Shown one piece after another: positions 9,378 through 19,510 of a DNA stretch of 64,000 nt. Source of the DNA: Amia ocellicauda (Eukaryota; Chordata; Actinopteri; Amiiformes; Amiidae); contig NW_027102721.1 of assembly GCF_036373705.1 (NCBI RefSeq), forward strand, positions 62,001-126,000. Reading direction: 5' to 3'. Below the pieces are notes generated by a model that searched no databases, was not told the origin of the DNA, and was given only the letters and a program-made list of their open reading frames with translations. Positions within the stretch are counted from its first letter, which is position 1. Each line of letters opens with the position of its first letter. A program made the translations under genes and the position numbers.

Positions 9378-11413
9378 ATGTCCGGAAACAACATCAACGA
9401 CTTCGATTTAAACGAGTTTTTAGGTAAGTCTTCAGATTATTTTCATTGACTCAGAGCGGGTTGTGGGCATGTATTGTAAATAAGGTTATAACATCTGTTT
9501 TAAGTTCTGTAAAATTATTTTTCAGCCAGTCAACAGGAGTTAATTCCCAACGCTGAGGAGATCATCTGGAACAACGACGGTACGATTTTTGTGTTTGCGC
9601 TCAAGGGTTCTTAAGTATGGGTGTGTGGTTGTGTTTTGAAGCGGCTCATTAGAGTTATGAAAACGTTTTAATATATATTAATGGCGGTCTCTTTAATTAC
9701 ACAGAAACTATCGAAAGGCCTGTGATTAATGTCTCCGAGGATCAACCAAGAGAAGTGGTTGTCCCTAGACAGGCTGTCTGCCGACCGGGTAAGAACTAAA
9801 CCCCTGTTTGTTTGTATAACGTTTCTGTAAGATGTTTGAGGCCCGTCTTGTTAATTTAAAAAAATATCCTTTCTAACAGTATTAAGAAACGTGGTTCGAG
9901 ACAACGAAAGGCCTTCCACAGCGAGGGCTTGTTTAGTTTTACCTTCGAGAACCGTAACCTTTCAAGAATCTGAAAGGCCGTCAGCCCCTGTATCTGATAG
10001 CGGTGAGTATATATCTGCCGCTTGTAAGAGGTTAAAGCTTTTTATAAAGCGGGGTGGTTAAAGGTTAAACATGTCTCTTACCTTCACAGAAGTGCAAAAA
10101 GCTAAACCAGCTGAAAAACATAAGAAACGAATATTCTTTGGAGGTAAGTAAGATCTTTCAAACTTTAATGTTTTTAAAAGGGTTTTGTTTGCCCGTTGAG
10201 GGCTAATATTTAAGCGAGGGGTGCCCATTTCCTGTAGGTCTTGGGGGTTCTGGGAAAGATCTTTAGAAGTCCGGACAGGTCTAGGCTTGTTTCTGGGGCA
10301 TGTGTTTAGAAATGACCGATTGCCCGACCGTCTGGTTAGGAAGTAAAGCTGTCCGAAAGGTTTTAGTAAGTTGTTTGGCTTATCTCCCGCAATTATACTT
10401 CTGTTTTAAAGTGGCTGTAGGAAAAGGCTTGAAGGTGTTCATTGTATTTAATATTTAAACAGATCGTGAAAACGTTTGTGAAACAGGAAGTCCCGGGATC
10501 AGGAAGCGTTTACACTTGGAAGGTTCGTTTAAAAATGAAATGTGGTGTGTGTGTGTATAAAAAGTGTTTTATTAACAATATTACATTTAAGAAACAGTTT
10601 ATTTACAGAGGCTTCTCTGTTTTACATTTATTATCAAGTCCTAATAAATATATTGTCTGTAAATAATAAGGCGTTGTAGTGAATGTCTAAGCCTATTTTC
10701 AAAGGTCTAAAAAAGCTAAAGGTTTTGAAGGTCCTGGACATGTTGTTTTAAGTTTGATTTCTGTCGCCGTTTAAAGATGTAAATGTAATGTATATTTTTA
10801 TTCTTCCCAAGACTCTTGGGATAGTCATTCTGTGGATGAGCTATTGAGGACAATTACCCCGTCTAAGTGGGATCAAACATCTTCCCCGGAGAGATCACCG
10901 AGAGGATCCTCCACGGTGGTCTTGGAGATCCCCCAACATCTACTCAGGCCACAGCCTTCTGGGGGTAATTCAACAATCCAGATTCAGCCCGCCGCATTGT
11001 CGGGCGGAACAAATACAGGCAACCAACAACCTCAGGGGTCGCCGTCAGTCAGGGTTGACACACCACCCAACGACGGACTGGTTTCAACATCGTCCCCCCA
11101 GCCCCGTTTCTTGGCTACAGAAACGCTGAACAGTACACCGCGATTGGCCAGGGTGTCACCGCAAAGGCCTTCTTGGTCTCCGTCCGTGAGTATACGCTCG
11201 CTCCCTGCCTCCTTCGACCGAGATTTACCGGAGCGACCATCCTTTGCAGCTGAGCCAGGACACCATCCCCCGGAGCTACTTCCTGAAGGTCGGCATGAGT
11301 TGCTACATACCTTGTTACTAAATCAAAGACTTGTGTTAGTGGGGCAAAACCTTGTGATAGAGAGCCAAAACACCCTTATTAATACCCTTACTAACGAATT
11401 GTACCGTATTTAA
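9378..11413 (+). CDS. Polinton 1 spliced gene of unknown function
   Basis: The first ATG follows a TATA-like box by about 70 bp. A series of short coding-like segments is bounded by consensus splice sites: 9378-9423, 9526-9579, 9705-9788, 9880-10002 and 10090-10143, each ending before GTAAG/GTGAG/GTACG and starting after CAG. A terminal segment, 10812-11413, lies after CCCAAG and ends in TAA. The inner segments are multiples of three in length and the phases agree. The terminal part is rich in Pro, Ser and Arg, then ends in a Leu/Gln/Asn-rich, probably helical tail. I recognise no domain. The same layout holds in all three Polintons, which argues that the gene is real. Exon choice is inferred; further exons in the 10144-10811 gap are possible. 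Confidence 0.6.
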
Positions 11414-11476
11414 TGTTTTAATAGATACAAAACGCCTTACTATTGTGGGTTGTTGGAAAAATAAAAAATAAAAAAA

Positions 11477-11680
11477 ATGTCCGGACTTGGTAAAAGAACT
11501 CACAAACTAAAGGATTATGAACAAGTTAGGGCCCCAAAAAGACCTTCCCGAGAGAACACCCTCGGCCCTGTTGTGAACTCCTCTGATGTCCCAATGAACC
11601 AGGAACTATTACAAATGATAAATGATTTAAATAACCCCCAATCACCACCGATAGAATGTGAATTACCAGACTTACCGTGA
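11477..11680 (+). CDS. Polinton 1 small ORF, 67 aa
   Basis: Starts at an ATG after an A-rich leader and ends overlapping the open frame of PolB by 4 bases. The N-terminal half is basic (KRTHKLKDYEQ, APKRPSR). The C-terminal half carries NQELLQMINDLNN, closely resembling two segments at the start of the PolB frame (NPDLLQMVNDLNN and HPDLFEMVEALE). Identical in length in all three Polintons. Function unknown; it may be a regulatory or partner peptide related to the PolB N-terminus. Confidence 0.5.
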   Translation: MSGLGKRTHKLKDYEQVRAPKRPSRENTLGPVVNSSDVPMNQELLQMINDLNNPQSPPIECELPDLP

Positions 11681-11697
11681 ACCCCGACCTGTTACAG

Positions 11698-14600
11698 ATG
11701 GTCAATGATCTAAATAACCACCTCCCAACGGTAGCGCTTATAGAGGTTCAACCCCGAGTTCACCCCGATTTGTTTGAAATGGTGGAGGCTTTGGAGACGC
11801 TACCCCGACCAAATTCTGCCCCTATTATAAATGATTTGAGACAATTAGAACACAGTACGGCGGCAGAAGCAGCCGTCACTATAGAGGAGGGTCTTGACAT
11901 TAACCGGGTGGATATCTTTGAAGGACTTTTACAGGCTTTAAATGAGCCTCCTCAAAAAGGGGGTTTTGTAGATGTCAGCGGTGGGGGTGTTCGGAATGTG
12001 GAGGGTTCTGAGACTGATAAGGCTGTGGATAACATGCTCTGTGAGAATGTAGGGGTTGAAGGCTTTGTTCAAAATGATGATGTGTCCAAAAGTACCAGTG
12101 ATCCCGTGATTATAGATAGACCGGCCTATAACAATTTTGAAATGATTCAGCGTTTTAATTTTGCAGAACTTTTAAATTGTGACAATTATGCAGAAATATT
12201 TGTCAACATACACGAGGCCTTGCAAAACATGCTTGAACAGGTTGCTGAAAGGGTCAGACCTCGAGATGTTGTACAGTTAGAACTCAGAGGGGATGATTTG
12301 TTTAGCAACCTATCTGTAATGCTGAGTGGAGATAATTTAGATGTTGATGAATTTCTGGCTAAAATCGAAGCGTTATTGCAAAGTAACGCATCCATCTTAG
12401 CTGATGAAAGTCTGTCTCTGGTAATGAATGTGGTTCCTAACCCTGAGGGTGGGGCGCTTAGAAGACTGTCGAAATGCTTGAAGAACGACATAATTAGGAA
12501 CAAGCTCAGGCAATTAGTGGTGAGTTCCAATGGGGACAATAAGCTCTGTTTTGCTTACAGTTTAATAAAACTACTCACCCCCGACATGCCTGAACCCCAA
12601 GCTATGCAAGAGGCTTTAATGCTTCATCAGAGGGCCGGCTTAAACTCTCAACAGATGGTTGCCTTTTCAGACATTGCCATGTTTGAGGAGTTGTTGTCTT
12701 TAAAAATTGTTGTGTGGTACCGTTGTGAGGTAAAGGAAGTATTTGTGAAATTTCAGACACATCCTGAAACCCATACACAGACACTGTTTCTCTTCCTAAG
12801 TGATAGTCATTACTTTGGAATAAAGAGTTTGACGGCTTTTTTGGGTTGTTCGTATGTTTGTCATTGGTGTTATAAGGCCTTCAATGATAAGCTTAAGCAC
12901 CGCTGTGACGGTTACTGTAACGTCTGTTTCAATCCGCAATGTCGTAAGGGTTTGGCCCCTACCATCCGATGTAAAGATTGCTTAAGGATTTGTCTCTCCG
13001 CATTCTGTTTTTCCGAACATAAGGTGCAGAGGGCCGCTGCTGAGGGGGTTAAAAAACGGAGTTATTGTGATCAAACTAAATATTGCCCGCAGTGTTGCCT
13101 CCAGTACCGTTTTCATGAGGTTAAACCACACAAATGTCTGGAACCGAGATGTAGGATCTGTAATGCGGATTTAACCCCGGGGTCTGAACACCAGTGCTTT
13201 ATTCAGCCGGTTAAAAAGGAGCCGCCGCACAACCGGTATGTCTTTTTTGATTTTGAATGCCGGCAAGAAAACGGGGTCCATGTTGCTAATTATATACACT
13301 GTATTGACATGTTGGATTGTGAGTGGTCAGCTAGCGGTGAGAGTTGTGTCAGGGATTTCTTTACGCGGTATCGCGGTCCAAAATACCTCAATTACACATT
13401 TATTGCCCACAATGCTAAGGGTTATGATTCTTACATATTGATGAAGTATCTGGTGGAAAATGGGGTGACCCCAAAAATAATAGCTCAGGGTAGCAAGATC
13501 ATGTGTTTCACCAACGAGGCTTTCAACCAACGTTACATAGACTCGTTAAATTTCCTCCCCATGAAATTGAGCGCTTTGCCTAAAGCTCTGGGTTTTGAGG
13601 CTCAGAAGAAAGGTTGGTTCTGCCATTTTTTTAATACTAAGGACACTCAAAATTATCGAGGGTCCTACCCGCCCGCCTCTTATTATGGGGTTGATACTAT
13701 GATGTCTCATGAGAGGGAGGAATTCTTTAAATGGTACAATACGGTTAAGGGGGGTGTTTTTGATTTCCGAGAAGAGATGGCCGCTTATTGTAAAAATGAT
13801 GTGGAGATCCTTAAAGAAGCCTGTTTGCGTTTCCGCACCGAGGTTATCAACACGTCGGGTCTCGACCCTTTGCAAAGTGTGACCATAGCGTCTCTCTGCA
13901 TGAAAATGTATCGATCCAATTTCTTGCAGAAAAACACTATAGCGGACACCACTTCTGACAACTATCGTGCTAGACAAAAGAACTTTTCGACTGTCTCCAT
14001 ACAGTGGCTGGAATATCTGAGTGCCCGGGATAACATCTTCATCAGACATGCTTTAAATCAAGGGGAAGTCAAAATGGGTCCTTACTACTTAGACGGTTTT
14101 AGCGACGTGTCCGGGCGGCGTACCGCTTATGAGTTTGCTGGTTGTATTTACCATGGCTGTCCTCAGTGCTTCGACCCAAACACCTTTAACCCCGTAACAC
14201 AAAAACTCTGCGGTGATATGTACTATGATTTCCAGGAACGAATTGAAACTTTAAAAAACACCTATGGTTTGAATGTACTGGTGATTTGGGAACACGCGTG
14301 GACGACCCTGAAGCAACAGGATGTGGAGGTACAACGGTTTATGGAAACCTTGGACTTTCCTGAACGTCTAGAGCCCAGGGATGCGTTATTTGGGGGTCGT
14401 ACCAACGCCCTCTGTTTACATTATGAGGTAAAGGAGGGTGAGAGAGTAGATTACTATGATTTCACCAGTCTGTACCCTTATGTCAACAAGACCAAAATGT
14501 ACCCGGTGGGGCATCCAACCATTGTTTATCGTGACTTTCTCGAAATCGGACAGTACTTTGGTTTGATCAAAGTCACCATGTACCCTCCTCGTGAGCTGTT

Positions 14601-15714
14601 CCTACCCGTGTTGCCTTACAGGTGTTCGGGAAAATTGATGTTCCCTCTGTGTAGAACGTGTGTGGAAACTGAAAATCAAAATACCTCTTGTCTGCACAGT
14701 GATGACGAGAGAGCGCTGACGGGTGTCTGGTGTAGCATTGAGCTTGACAAGGCGGTGGAGAAAGGTTACAGAGTCGGTAAGGTGTATGAGGTTTGGCATT
14801 TTTCTGAAAAATCTGATACTCTTCTTGCTGAGTACATTATGACCCATCTGAAAGGGAAACAGGAGGCATCGGGCTATCCCTCATGGTGTGTTGACTCCGC
14901 TGCCAAAGAGCGGTACGTTCAGCAATATTTTGAAAAGGAAGGGATCCGTCTAGAGCCGGGGAACATAACTGTAAACCCCGCCAAGAGACAAATGTCCAAA
15001 CTGATTTTAAACAGTCTGTGGCGTAAGTTTGGGGAAAGAAATAACCGTCTAAACACAACCTTGATTAAAACCCCTGAACAGTTTATAGAATTTATCTTTT
15101 CCAAACAACATGCAGTATCACACTTTCAATTCTTAAATGACCACGTGGCACAGGTCCAGTGGAGGGCCCCTAAAGATTTCCCCACCAAACAGGGAAACGT
15201 TAATGTTTTCATAGCGGTTTTTACCACGGCTTACGCCCGGCTTGAACTGTACAACTTAATGGATCAGCTGCAGGAACGCACGCTCTATCATGATACTGCC
15301 TCTGTAATCTTTGTCACCAGGCCAGGGGATTGGGTCCCTCCCCTCGGGGACTACCTTGGGGAGTTAACGAGCGAGCTAGATCCTCAGGACCACATAGTGG
15401 AGTTTGTTTCAGGGGGTCCTAAGACTTACGCATACAGAACGGCTGCGGGTAAGACCTGTATGAAAGTTAAGGGTTTCACTCTGAACCATTGTAACAACAA
15501 GCTCATTAACATCAAGTCTCTGACGACCCTGGTACAAAGTTTTGTAACCGAGAAAGACGCGCCTCCTCGCGAGATTATTACAGCCGGAAATCAGATCTAT
15601 CACAATAAAAAGGGGTACACATTGGAAAATAGATCACTAAACAAACGGTTCAGGGTGGTGTACAATAAAAGAGTGTTGAAGACTGATTATACCACTCTGC
15701 CTTATGGATATTAG
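11698..15714 (+). CDS. Polinton 1 protein-primed DNA polymerase B
   Basis: Family B polymerase of the Polinton/adenovirus protein-primed type, which replicates the linear element. The open frame runs from 11677 but its first ATG is at 11698. Counting from 11677, residues 1-500 form an N-terminal extension with DLLQM-type repeats, a segment around NKLCFAYSLIKLL and a Cys/His-rich, probably zinc-binding region (about 390-505). The 3'-5' exonuclease motifs follow: FFDFE near 525, IAHNAKGYD near 577 and YCKND near 705. Polymerase motif A (DFTSLYP) is near 928, motif B (KLILNS) near 1108 and motif C near 1203. At over 1,300 codons it is long for the family because of the N-terminal extension. It overlaps the ATPase start by 11 bases. 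The three copies differ by a handful of substitutions. Confidence 0.95.
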   Translation: MVNDLNNHLPTVALIEVQPRVHPDLFEMVEALETLPRPNSAPIINDLRQLEHSTAAEAAVTIEEGLDINRVDIFEGLLQALNEPPQKGGFVDVSGGGVRNVEGSETDKAVDNMLCENVGVEGFVQNDDVSKSTSDPVIIDRPAYNNFEMIQRFNFAELLNCDNYAEIFVNIHEALQNMLEQVAERVRPRDVVQLELRGDDLFSNLSVMLSGDNLDVDEFLAKIEALLQSNASILADESLSLVMNVVPNPEGGALRRLSKCLKNDIIRNKLRQLVVSSNGDNKLCFAYSLIKLLTPDMPEPQAMQEALMLHQRAGLNSQQMVAFSDIAMFEELLSLKIVVWYRCEVKEVFVKFQTHPETHTQTLFLFLSDSHYFGIKSLTAFLGCSYVCHWCYKAFNDKLKHRCDGYCNVCFNPQCRKGLAPTIRCKDCLRICLSAFCFSEHKVQRAAAEGVKKRSYCDQTKYCPQCCLQYRFHEVKPHKCLEPRCRICNADLTPGSEHQCFIQPVKKEPPHNRYVFFDFECRQENGVHVANYIHCIDMLDCEWSASGESCVRDFFTRYRGPKYLNYTFIAHNAKGYDSYILMKYLVENGVTPKIIAQGSKIMCFTNEAFNQRYIDSLNFLPMKLSALPKALGFEAQKKGWFCHFFNTKDTQNYRGSYPPASYYGVDTMMSHEREEFFKWYNTVKGGVFDFREEMAAYCKNDVEILKEACLRFRTEVINTSGLDPLQSVTIASLCMKMYRSNFLQKNTIADTTSDNYRARQKNFSTVSIQWLEYLSARDNIFIRHALNQGEVKMGPYYLDGFSDVSGRRTAYEFAGCIYHGCPQCFDPNTFNPVTQKLCGDMYYDFQERIETLKNTYGLNVLVIWEHAWTTLKQQDVEVQRFMETLDFPERLEPRDALFGGRTNALCLHYEVKEGERVDYYDFTSLYPYVNKTKMYPVGHPTIVYRDFLEIGQYFGLIKVTMYPPRELFLPVLPYRCSGKLMFPLCRTCVETENQNTSCLHSDDERALTGVWCSIELDKAVEKGYRVGKVYEVWHFSEKSDTLLAEYIMTHLKGKQEASGYPSWCVDSAAKERYVQQYFEKEGIRLEPGNITVNPAKRQMSKLILNSLWRKFGERNNRLNTTLIKTPEQFIEFIFSKQHAVSHFQFLNDHVAQVQWRAPKDFPTKQGNVNVFIAVFTTAYARLELYNLMDQLQERTLYHDTASVIFVTRPGDWVPPLGDYLGELTSELDPQDHIVEFVSGGPKTYAYRTAAGKTCMKVKGFTLNHCNNKLINIKSLTTLVQSFVTEKDAPPREIITAGNQIYHNKKGYTLENRSLNKRFRVVYNKRVLKTDYTTLPYGY

Positions 15715-16375
15715 CAGTGGTTTTGATAACAGACTTCAACACCCTTTCTCCTGTATTATAGCCGGTCCCTCCAATTCGGGTAAGAGCTATCTTATAAAGA
15801 ACATCATAGAAGATGTGGACGCAACCGTGTCCCAAGCTCTTGACAACATAGTGTGGTGTTACTCTTGCTGGCAACCTCTCTACGATGATTTGGCATCAAA
15901 AAAAAATAATCTGAAATTTGTGCAAGGTCTCCCCGCCTCGTTGTGTGACGTTGACCTGTTCCCGCCCGGACAAACTAATCTAGTGATCCTTGATGACCTG
16001 ATGGAGCAGGCCGGTGACAACAGTGAAGTGGAAAAAGCTTTCACAAAGTACACTCATCATAGGAATTTAAGTATTATTTATTTAGTTCAAAATCTATTTT
16101 TTCAAGGTAAAAAAAGCCGCACTATTAATTTAAATGCCAATTATATAATTATTTTTAAAAACCCCAGAGATAAACTACAGGTCACCGTCTTGGCTCGTCA
16201 AATGTACCCTAACCAGACCAAATTCTTTTTGGAGGCATTTGAGGATGCCACCAAAAAACTCTACGGGTACTTGATTGTGGACTTAAAAGCACAAACCCCA
16301 GAAGACTTTCGCCTCAGAACAGGTTTGTGCCCGCCCGATTGGCCGGCAGTGTATGTGCTAAAGAAAAGGAAATAA
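15704..16375 (+). CDS. Polinton 1 packaging ATPase (FtsK/HerA type)
   Basis: 223-aa ATPase thought to pump element DNA into the capsid. The Walker A loop GPSNSGKS lies at residues 21-28 and the Walker B strand LVILDD at about 93-98; the rest fits the short A32-like ATPases of Polintons and nucleocytoplasmic viruses. Its ATG lies inside the last codons of PolB in another frame, a compact arrangement typical of these elements. Confidence 0.92.
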   Translation: MDISSGFDNRLQHPFSCIIAGPSNSGKSYLIKNIIEDVDATVSQALDNIVWCYSCWQPLYDDLASKKNNLKFVQGLPASLCDVDLFPPGQTNLVILDDLMEQAGDNSEVEKAFTKYTHHRNLSIIYLVQNLFFQGKKSRTINLNANYIIIFKNPRDKLQVTVLARQMYPNQTKFFLEAFEDATKKLYGYLIVDLKAQTPEDFRLRTGLCPPDWPAVYVLKKRK

Positions 16376-16381
16376 ATAAGA

Positions 16382-16717
16382 ATGTCTGTTCGGATTAAAA
16401 GAAATCTGCCGCTTTTGCAAATGTTATTTGAGGGGAGCCCGCGCCATAGGAAAGCTGTGCTGGCAGGGGCCCCCTCGGATTTGATCGAGACCCTGTGTGA
16501 AATAGCTTTTAACATCTTACGCGGTAATATACCCCTAACCCCTTCTCAACATTCTAAACTCAAAAAACAAAAAGCGGTTATCAAGATCATCGCTAATAAG
16601 AAGTATTCTATTAAAAGAAAAAGAAAGAAGATTAATCAAACCGGAGGTTTTATAGGACCGCTGTTGAGCATAGCCGTGCCTTTCCTAACCAGTCTTCTAG
16701 CTTCCAGAGTGGGTTAA
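16382..16717 (+). CDS. Polinton 1 small basic protein with hydrophobic tail (PX-like)
   Basis: 111 aa. The N-terminal half is leucine-rich with NIPLTPSQ, a sequence often seen in this small Polinton protein. The middle is strongly basic (KKYSIKRKRKK). The C-terminal end is a hydrophobic, glycine-containing segment (GGFIGPLLSIAVPFLTSLL), which suggests membrane or capsid-interior contact. It lies 6 bp after the ATPase and 2 bp before the next gene. Function unproven; probably a minor virion protein. Confidence 0.75.
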   Translation: MSVRIKRNLPLLQMLFEGSPRHRKAVLAGAPSDLIETLCEIAFNILRGNIPLTPSQHSKLKKQKAVIKIIANKKYSIKRKRKKINQTGGFIGPLLSIAVPFLTSLLASRVG

Positions 16718-16719
16718 TA

Positions 16720-17463
16720 ATGGAATATGCTCAGAAAATGTTTTTGATCCCTCAGGAGCAGCTTGAGAAACTGAGAAAAAATGTTGTCGGGCCAGAGCCC
16801 ATTAGACAAACGGCCGAAAACAACCTGGACTCTGAAATGAAAGCTATACTGGCCAGGGCCGATTTAAATCAGTATTCCAAAGCCCAGATGTATAGCAACA
16901 CGTTACAGCGCTACCTCCGTCTGGTTAGACAGGGTGAAAAAGATCAAAACATTTTAACTTTAACCATGGCCTCTCAAGAAAATGGTTCTGGGACTGATGC
17001 GGGGGGTACGGTTGATAAAGATGTTGCGGTGCCCGAACCTGTTGAGAGTTCAGAGGGAGATGTTGTAACGGATGTTTTGAGAAACATGCCGGCCAGAAGC
17101 AAAAGACATGCAGAATATATTCTGCACAAAATGGTTCAGAAACCGCGGGTAACGACTTGGAATGAACAGGGTGAATTTGTTTTTAAAGGACAACTGATCA
17201 AAGGTTCACACATGTTTGATTTGTTGAAGAGTGTCACTAGCACTAATAAGGTACCCGATAGTCGCCGACCTGTAGGCTGGAATGCTTTCCTACAGGCGAT
17301 GGCCTGTCTGAACATGCCCCAATCAACAGTCCCTAACCAGGAAACGCGACAAAAAATCCGTCTGTGTAAAGAGGTGGTGACTGATCTGACGCCGATATCT
17401 CATTACTCTGACCGTGTTGAGCAACCCTCCTCAGGATCTATCCATCGTTGGGAAGCTTATTAA
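16720..17463 (+). CDS. Polinton 1 conserved structural-type protein, 247 aa
   Basis: Opens MEYAQKMFLIPQEQLEKLR, a start seen in many animal Polinton proteins that sit beside the PX-like gene. The first third is helical. An acidic, low-complexity linker follows (about 85-120). The C-terminal part has WNEQGEFVFKGQLIKGSH, an apparent folded segment. No enzyme motif. It is the last plus-strand gene before the convergent polyadenylation region; likely a virion or assembly protein, by context only. Confidence 0.7.
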   Translation: MEYAQKMFLIPQEQLEKLRKNVVGPEPIRQTAENNLDSEMKAILARADLNQYSKAQMYSNTLQRYLRLVRQGEKDQNILTLTMASQENGSGTDAGGTVDKDVAVPEPVESSEGDVVTDVLRNMPARSKRHAEYILHKMVQKPRVTTWNEQGEFVFKGQLIKGSHMFDLLKSVTSTNKVPDSRRPVGWNAFLQAMACLNMPQSTVPNQETRQKIRLCKEVVTDLTPISHYSDRVEQPSSGSIHRWEAY

Positions 17464-17641
17464 TCTCATGTTTTTATTTGTCTCCCCTGTAAATAAGGAA
17501 CCGACAAACAATTTTTTTATTTTTTATTTTTATTTTCAAATGTTGTACATTTATTTATAACATAACCCTGCTTTGTATAAGATTTGTGTTGAATAAAAAC
17601 AAAACTAATGATTCAAAGGCTGTTTTCATTATTTTTTCACT
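17464..17641. terminator. Polinton 1 convergent polyadenylation region
   Basis: Plus- and minus-strand gene sets meet here. AATAAA for the plus strand is at 17592-17597; TTTATT (AATAAA on the minus strand) is at 17550-17555, and further A/T-rich signals lie near 17514-17535. The two signal sets cross, so the two transcripts probably overlap at their 3' ends. Confidence 0.7.
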
Positions 17642-18199
17642 TTAACACGCATGACATCTTTTAAAATCCTCACAAGAACACCCCATCTGTATACATGGCT
17701 GGCTAGGGTCGTAAGTAATTGTGTTATAAGGGGGGGTCCACAGTGTCCTGACAAACTCTGCCACTTTTTTATCATTTTGGCCTAAATCCTCACTGTACAA
17801 GGACATAATATTGGGGTATGACCTTCCTTTAGATCTATGATATAAGAAAAACACACAGTGTTGACCACAAGTGAAGGTCTGAAGACTTTGTACTTGATGA
17901 CCGCTGTAAATGGTTTCTTGACAGTTGTTGAGCAGAAAGTTATTGATCTTCCGAGGGAAAGGTCTGAAATCCGGGGGGTTTCCATAGGAATCAAAAAATT
18001 CCCCACGGCGGTCCTCCCTTAGATAAATAGCCAGCCAATGTTCTCCGGGCATATTTTTAGGGTGTGTGTTGATTATGTACATTGCAGGTAAATTCTTGAT
18101 CTTAAATTTAGGCAGCTGGTCGCAGGCGTAGACTCCTTGAAACACTTTCCGTGAGCCGTCCAGGGCATTCATGATGTGGTTGAGCTCTCTGGTGTTCAT
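17642..18199 (-). CDS. Polinton 1 adenain-like cysteine protease
   Basis: Maturation protease of the adenovirus/Ulp1 type, expected to process capsid precursors. Counting from the upstream ATG at 18214, the motifs are GEHWLAIY with His59, FFDSYG with Asp75, and TCGQHCVFFLYHR with Gln118 and the likely nucleophile Cys120, in the family order His-Asp-Cys. The start at 18199 lies just after the capsid gene's stop; the frame also has an ATG at 18214 that would overlap it. Length is close to the usual 180-200 residues. It is the last gene of the minus-strand structural set. Confidence 0.92.
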   Translation of the reverse strand: MNTRELNHIMNALDGSRKVFQGVYACDQLPKFKIKNLPAMYIINTHPKNMPGEHWLAIYLREDRRGEFFDSYGNPPDFRPFPRKINNFLLNNCQETIYSGHQVQSLQTFTCGQHCVFFLYHRSKGRSYPNIMSLYSEDLGQNDKKVAEFVRTLWTPPYNTITYDPSQPCIQMGCSCEDFKRCHAC

Positions 18200-18200
18200 T

Positions 18201-19508
18201 TTAATAATAATCATACAGAACGTTTCTCCTCTGATTCACCTCAATAATGTTGTCAAACACAGCATACACGACCATATTTACAGTGCGTGGTAGAGGCTGC
18301 TTGAAACGCATCTCCAAACGCATATTGCCCGTCTTCATCAGTGAAAAATGTTGTCCACACTCTTCGTCAGGGGTCAGGTTGAAACCGTACAGGGTGTAAA
18401 CGCTGCAGTATTCCCGGCGATCGATCAGCAGAGGTTGATCCTTGAGATGGCGACCCGTAGCCAGTACTAGACTGTAATATTCACGAACCGCGTTGCCGTT
18501 TTCAAAGTCAGGTTGAAAAGGTCTGGATGGAACCTGCACACCATCGACGTACAGTGCTATAAATTCCGCGTTATAATGTTTAAAGTTAAAGGGGTTCTTG
18601 TTGTAAACCCCGGTAAATGCATCATTATCCACGAGACCTATAATAACCTGTTTTGGGAGCTGGCCTAGAAACAGATTTTCCTGGTTCATCACCCGTGTCC
18701 CTGCGGGGATACTGTGGACTTTCATATAGACTCTTTCGATCGGGTACTTGGCGTTTGCCGTCATTAAAGCCTGCGCATGTCCTAGTTTAACCGCCGGGGA
18801 GACGGATACTTTTTTCACAAACAGCGAGGCCGATAATATGGTCAGTTTATATTTTTCAGTATCAGGGGTCATCAGACAAAAAGCACTTTTACTACGGATC
18901 ATTTTATTTTTAATGTCTACCCCGTTGAGCATGAGTTTTTCTTGGAAAAATATGTCTGCATGAATATGTCCCATTAGCTCAAAGGTCCTCCCTTCTGTTG
19001 AAAAGGCCGTTCTTTTTTGCAAACCCTTATTGAGTCCCTCTGGATCCTGGTCGTCCATAGCTTCTGGGGTGTCTTTGAAGAAAAGGCCGGGGCTGAACTG
19101 TTTGCTTAGGGTCTCCTCACTATAATTAAGGATACACTCCATCATGGCCCTATAGGGGTAAGTATTGCTGCTTTGACTAATGAGCCGATCTCCCAGGGTC
19201 ACATCCACCTGTGAAAACATGGTGGCCACCGGGTAATTGATGACCCCAGCGTTGGCCGTCTTCTCGATTGCATCGCCATCCTCATCAGTCACTTTACAGT
19301 TCATTAAAATAAATGTGTTATTCAAATCAATATAATCCTCGCCATTGCCAGCAATAAAAAACTCCAGAGGGGCCGTATCTGAAATTGCGGAAAGAGGGGG
19401 TATCTCTACATATATGCTCTTATCTATACTCGTTTGAGTGTATGGAACTGTAAACAGATCCAGTTCTGATTTGACGCATTCTTCCGATAGACTGTGGACA
19501 AAAGACAT
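18201..19508 (-). CDS. Polinton 1 major capsid protein (double jelly-roll)
   Basis: 435 aa. The N-terminal segment SAISDTAPLEFFIAGNGEDY followed by IDLNNTFILMNCKV is the conserved opening of Polinton major capsid proteins, which form hexon-like trimers. The remainder is beta-rich without enzyme motifs. The start codon follows an A/T-rich TTTTAAAA context, and the gene lies between the core-like protein and the protease, the usual capsid-module order. Confidence 0.88.
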   Translation of the reverse strand: MSFVHSLSEECVKSELDLFTVPYTQTSIDKSIYVEIPPLSAISDTAPLEFFIAGNGEDYIDLNNTFILMNCKVTDEDGDAIEKTANAGVINYPVATMFSQVDVTLGDRLISQSSNTYPYRAMMECILNYSEETLSKQFSPGLFFKDTPEAMDDQDPEGLNKGLQKRTAFSTEGRTFELMGHIHADIFFQEKLMLNGVDIKNKMIRSKSAFCLMTPDTEKYKLTILSASLFVKKVSVSPAVKLGHAQALMTANAKYPIERVYMKVHSIPAGTRVMNQENLFLGQLPKQVIIGLVDNDAFTGVYNKNPFNFKHYNAEFIALYVDGVQVPSRPFQPDFENGNAVREYYSLVLATGRHLKDQPLLIDRREYCSVYTLYGFNLTPDEECGQHFSLMKTGNMRLEMRFKQPLPRTVNMVVYAVFDNIIEVNQRRNVLYDYY

Positions 19509-19510
19509 TT

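Noticed and set aside
10442-10666. 74-codon frame between the fifth and terminal segments of the spliced gene
   Set aside because: It starts at a non-ATG codon, changes length between copies through a GT microsatellite, and lies in a predicted intron.
13546-14049. 167-codon minus-strand frame opposite PolB, and similar antisense frames
   Set aside because: Shadows of the strongly supported polymerase gene.
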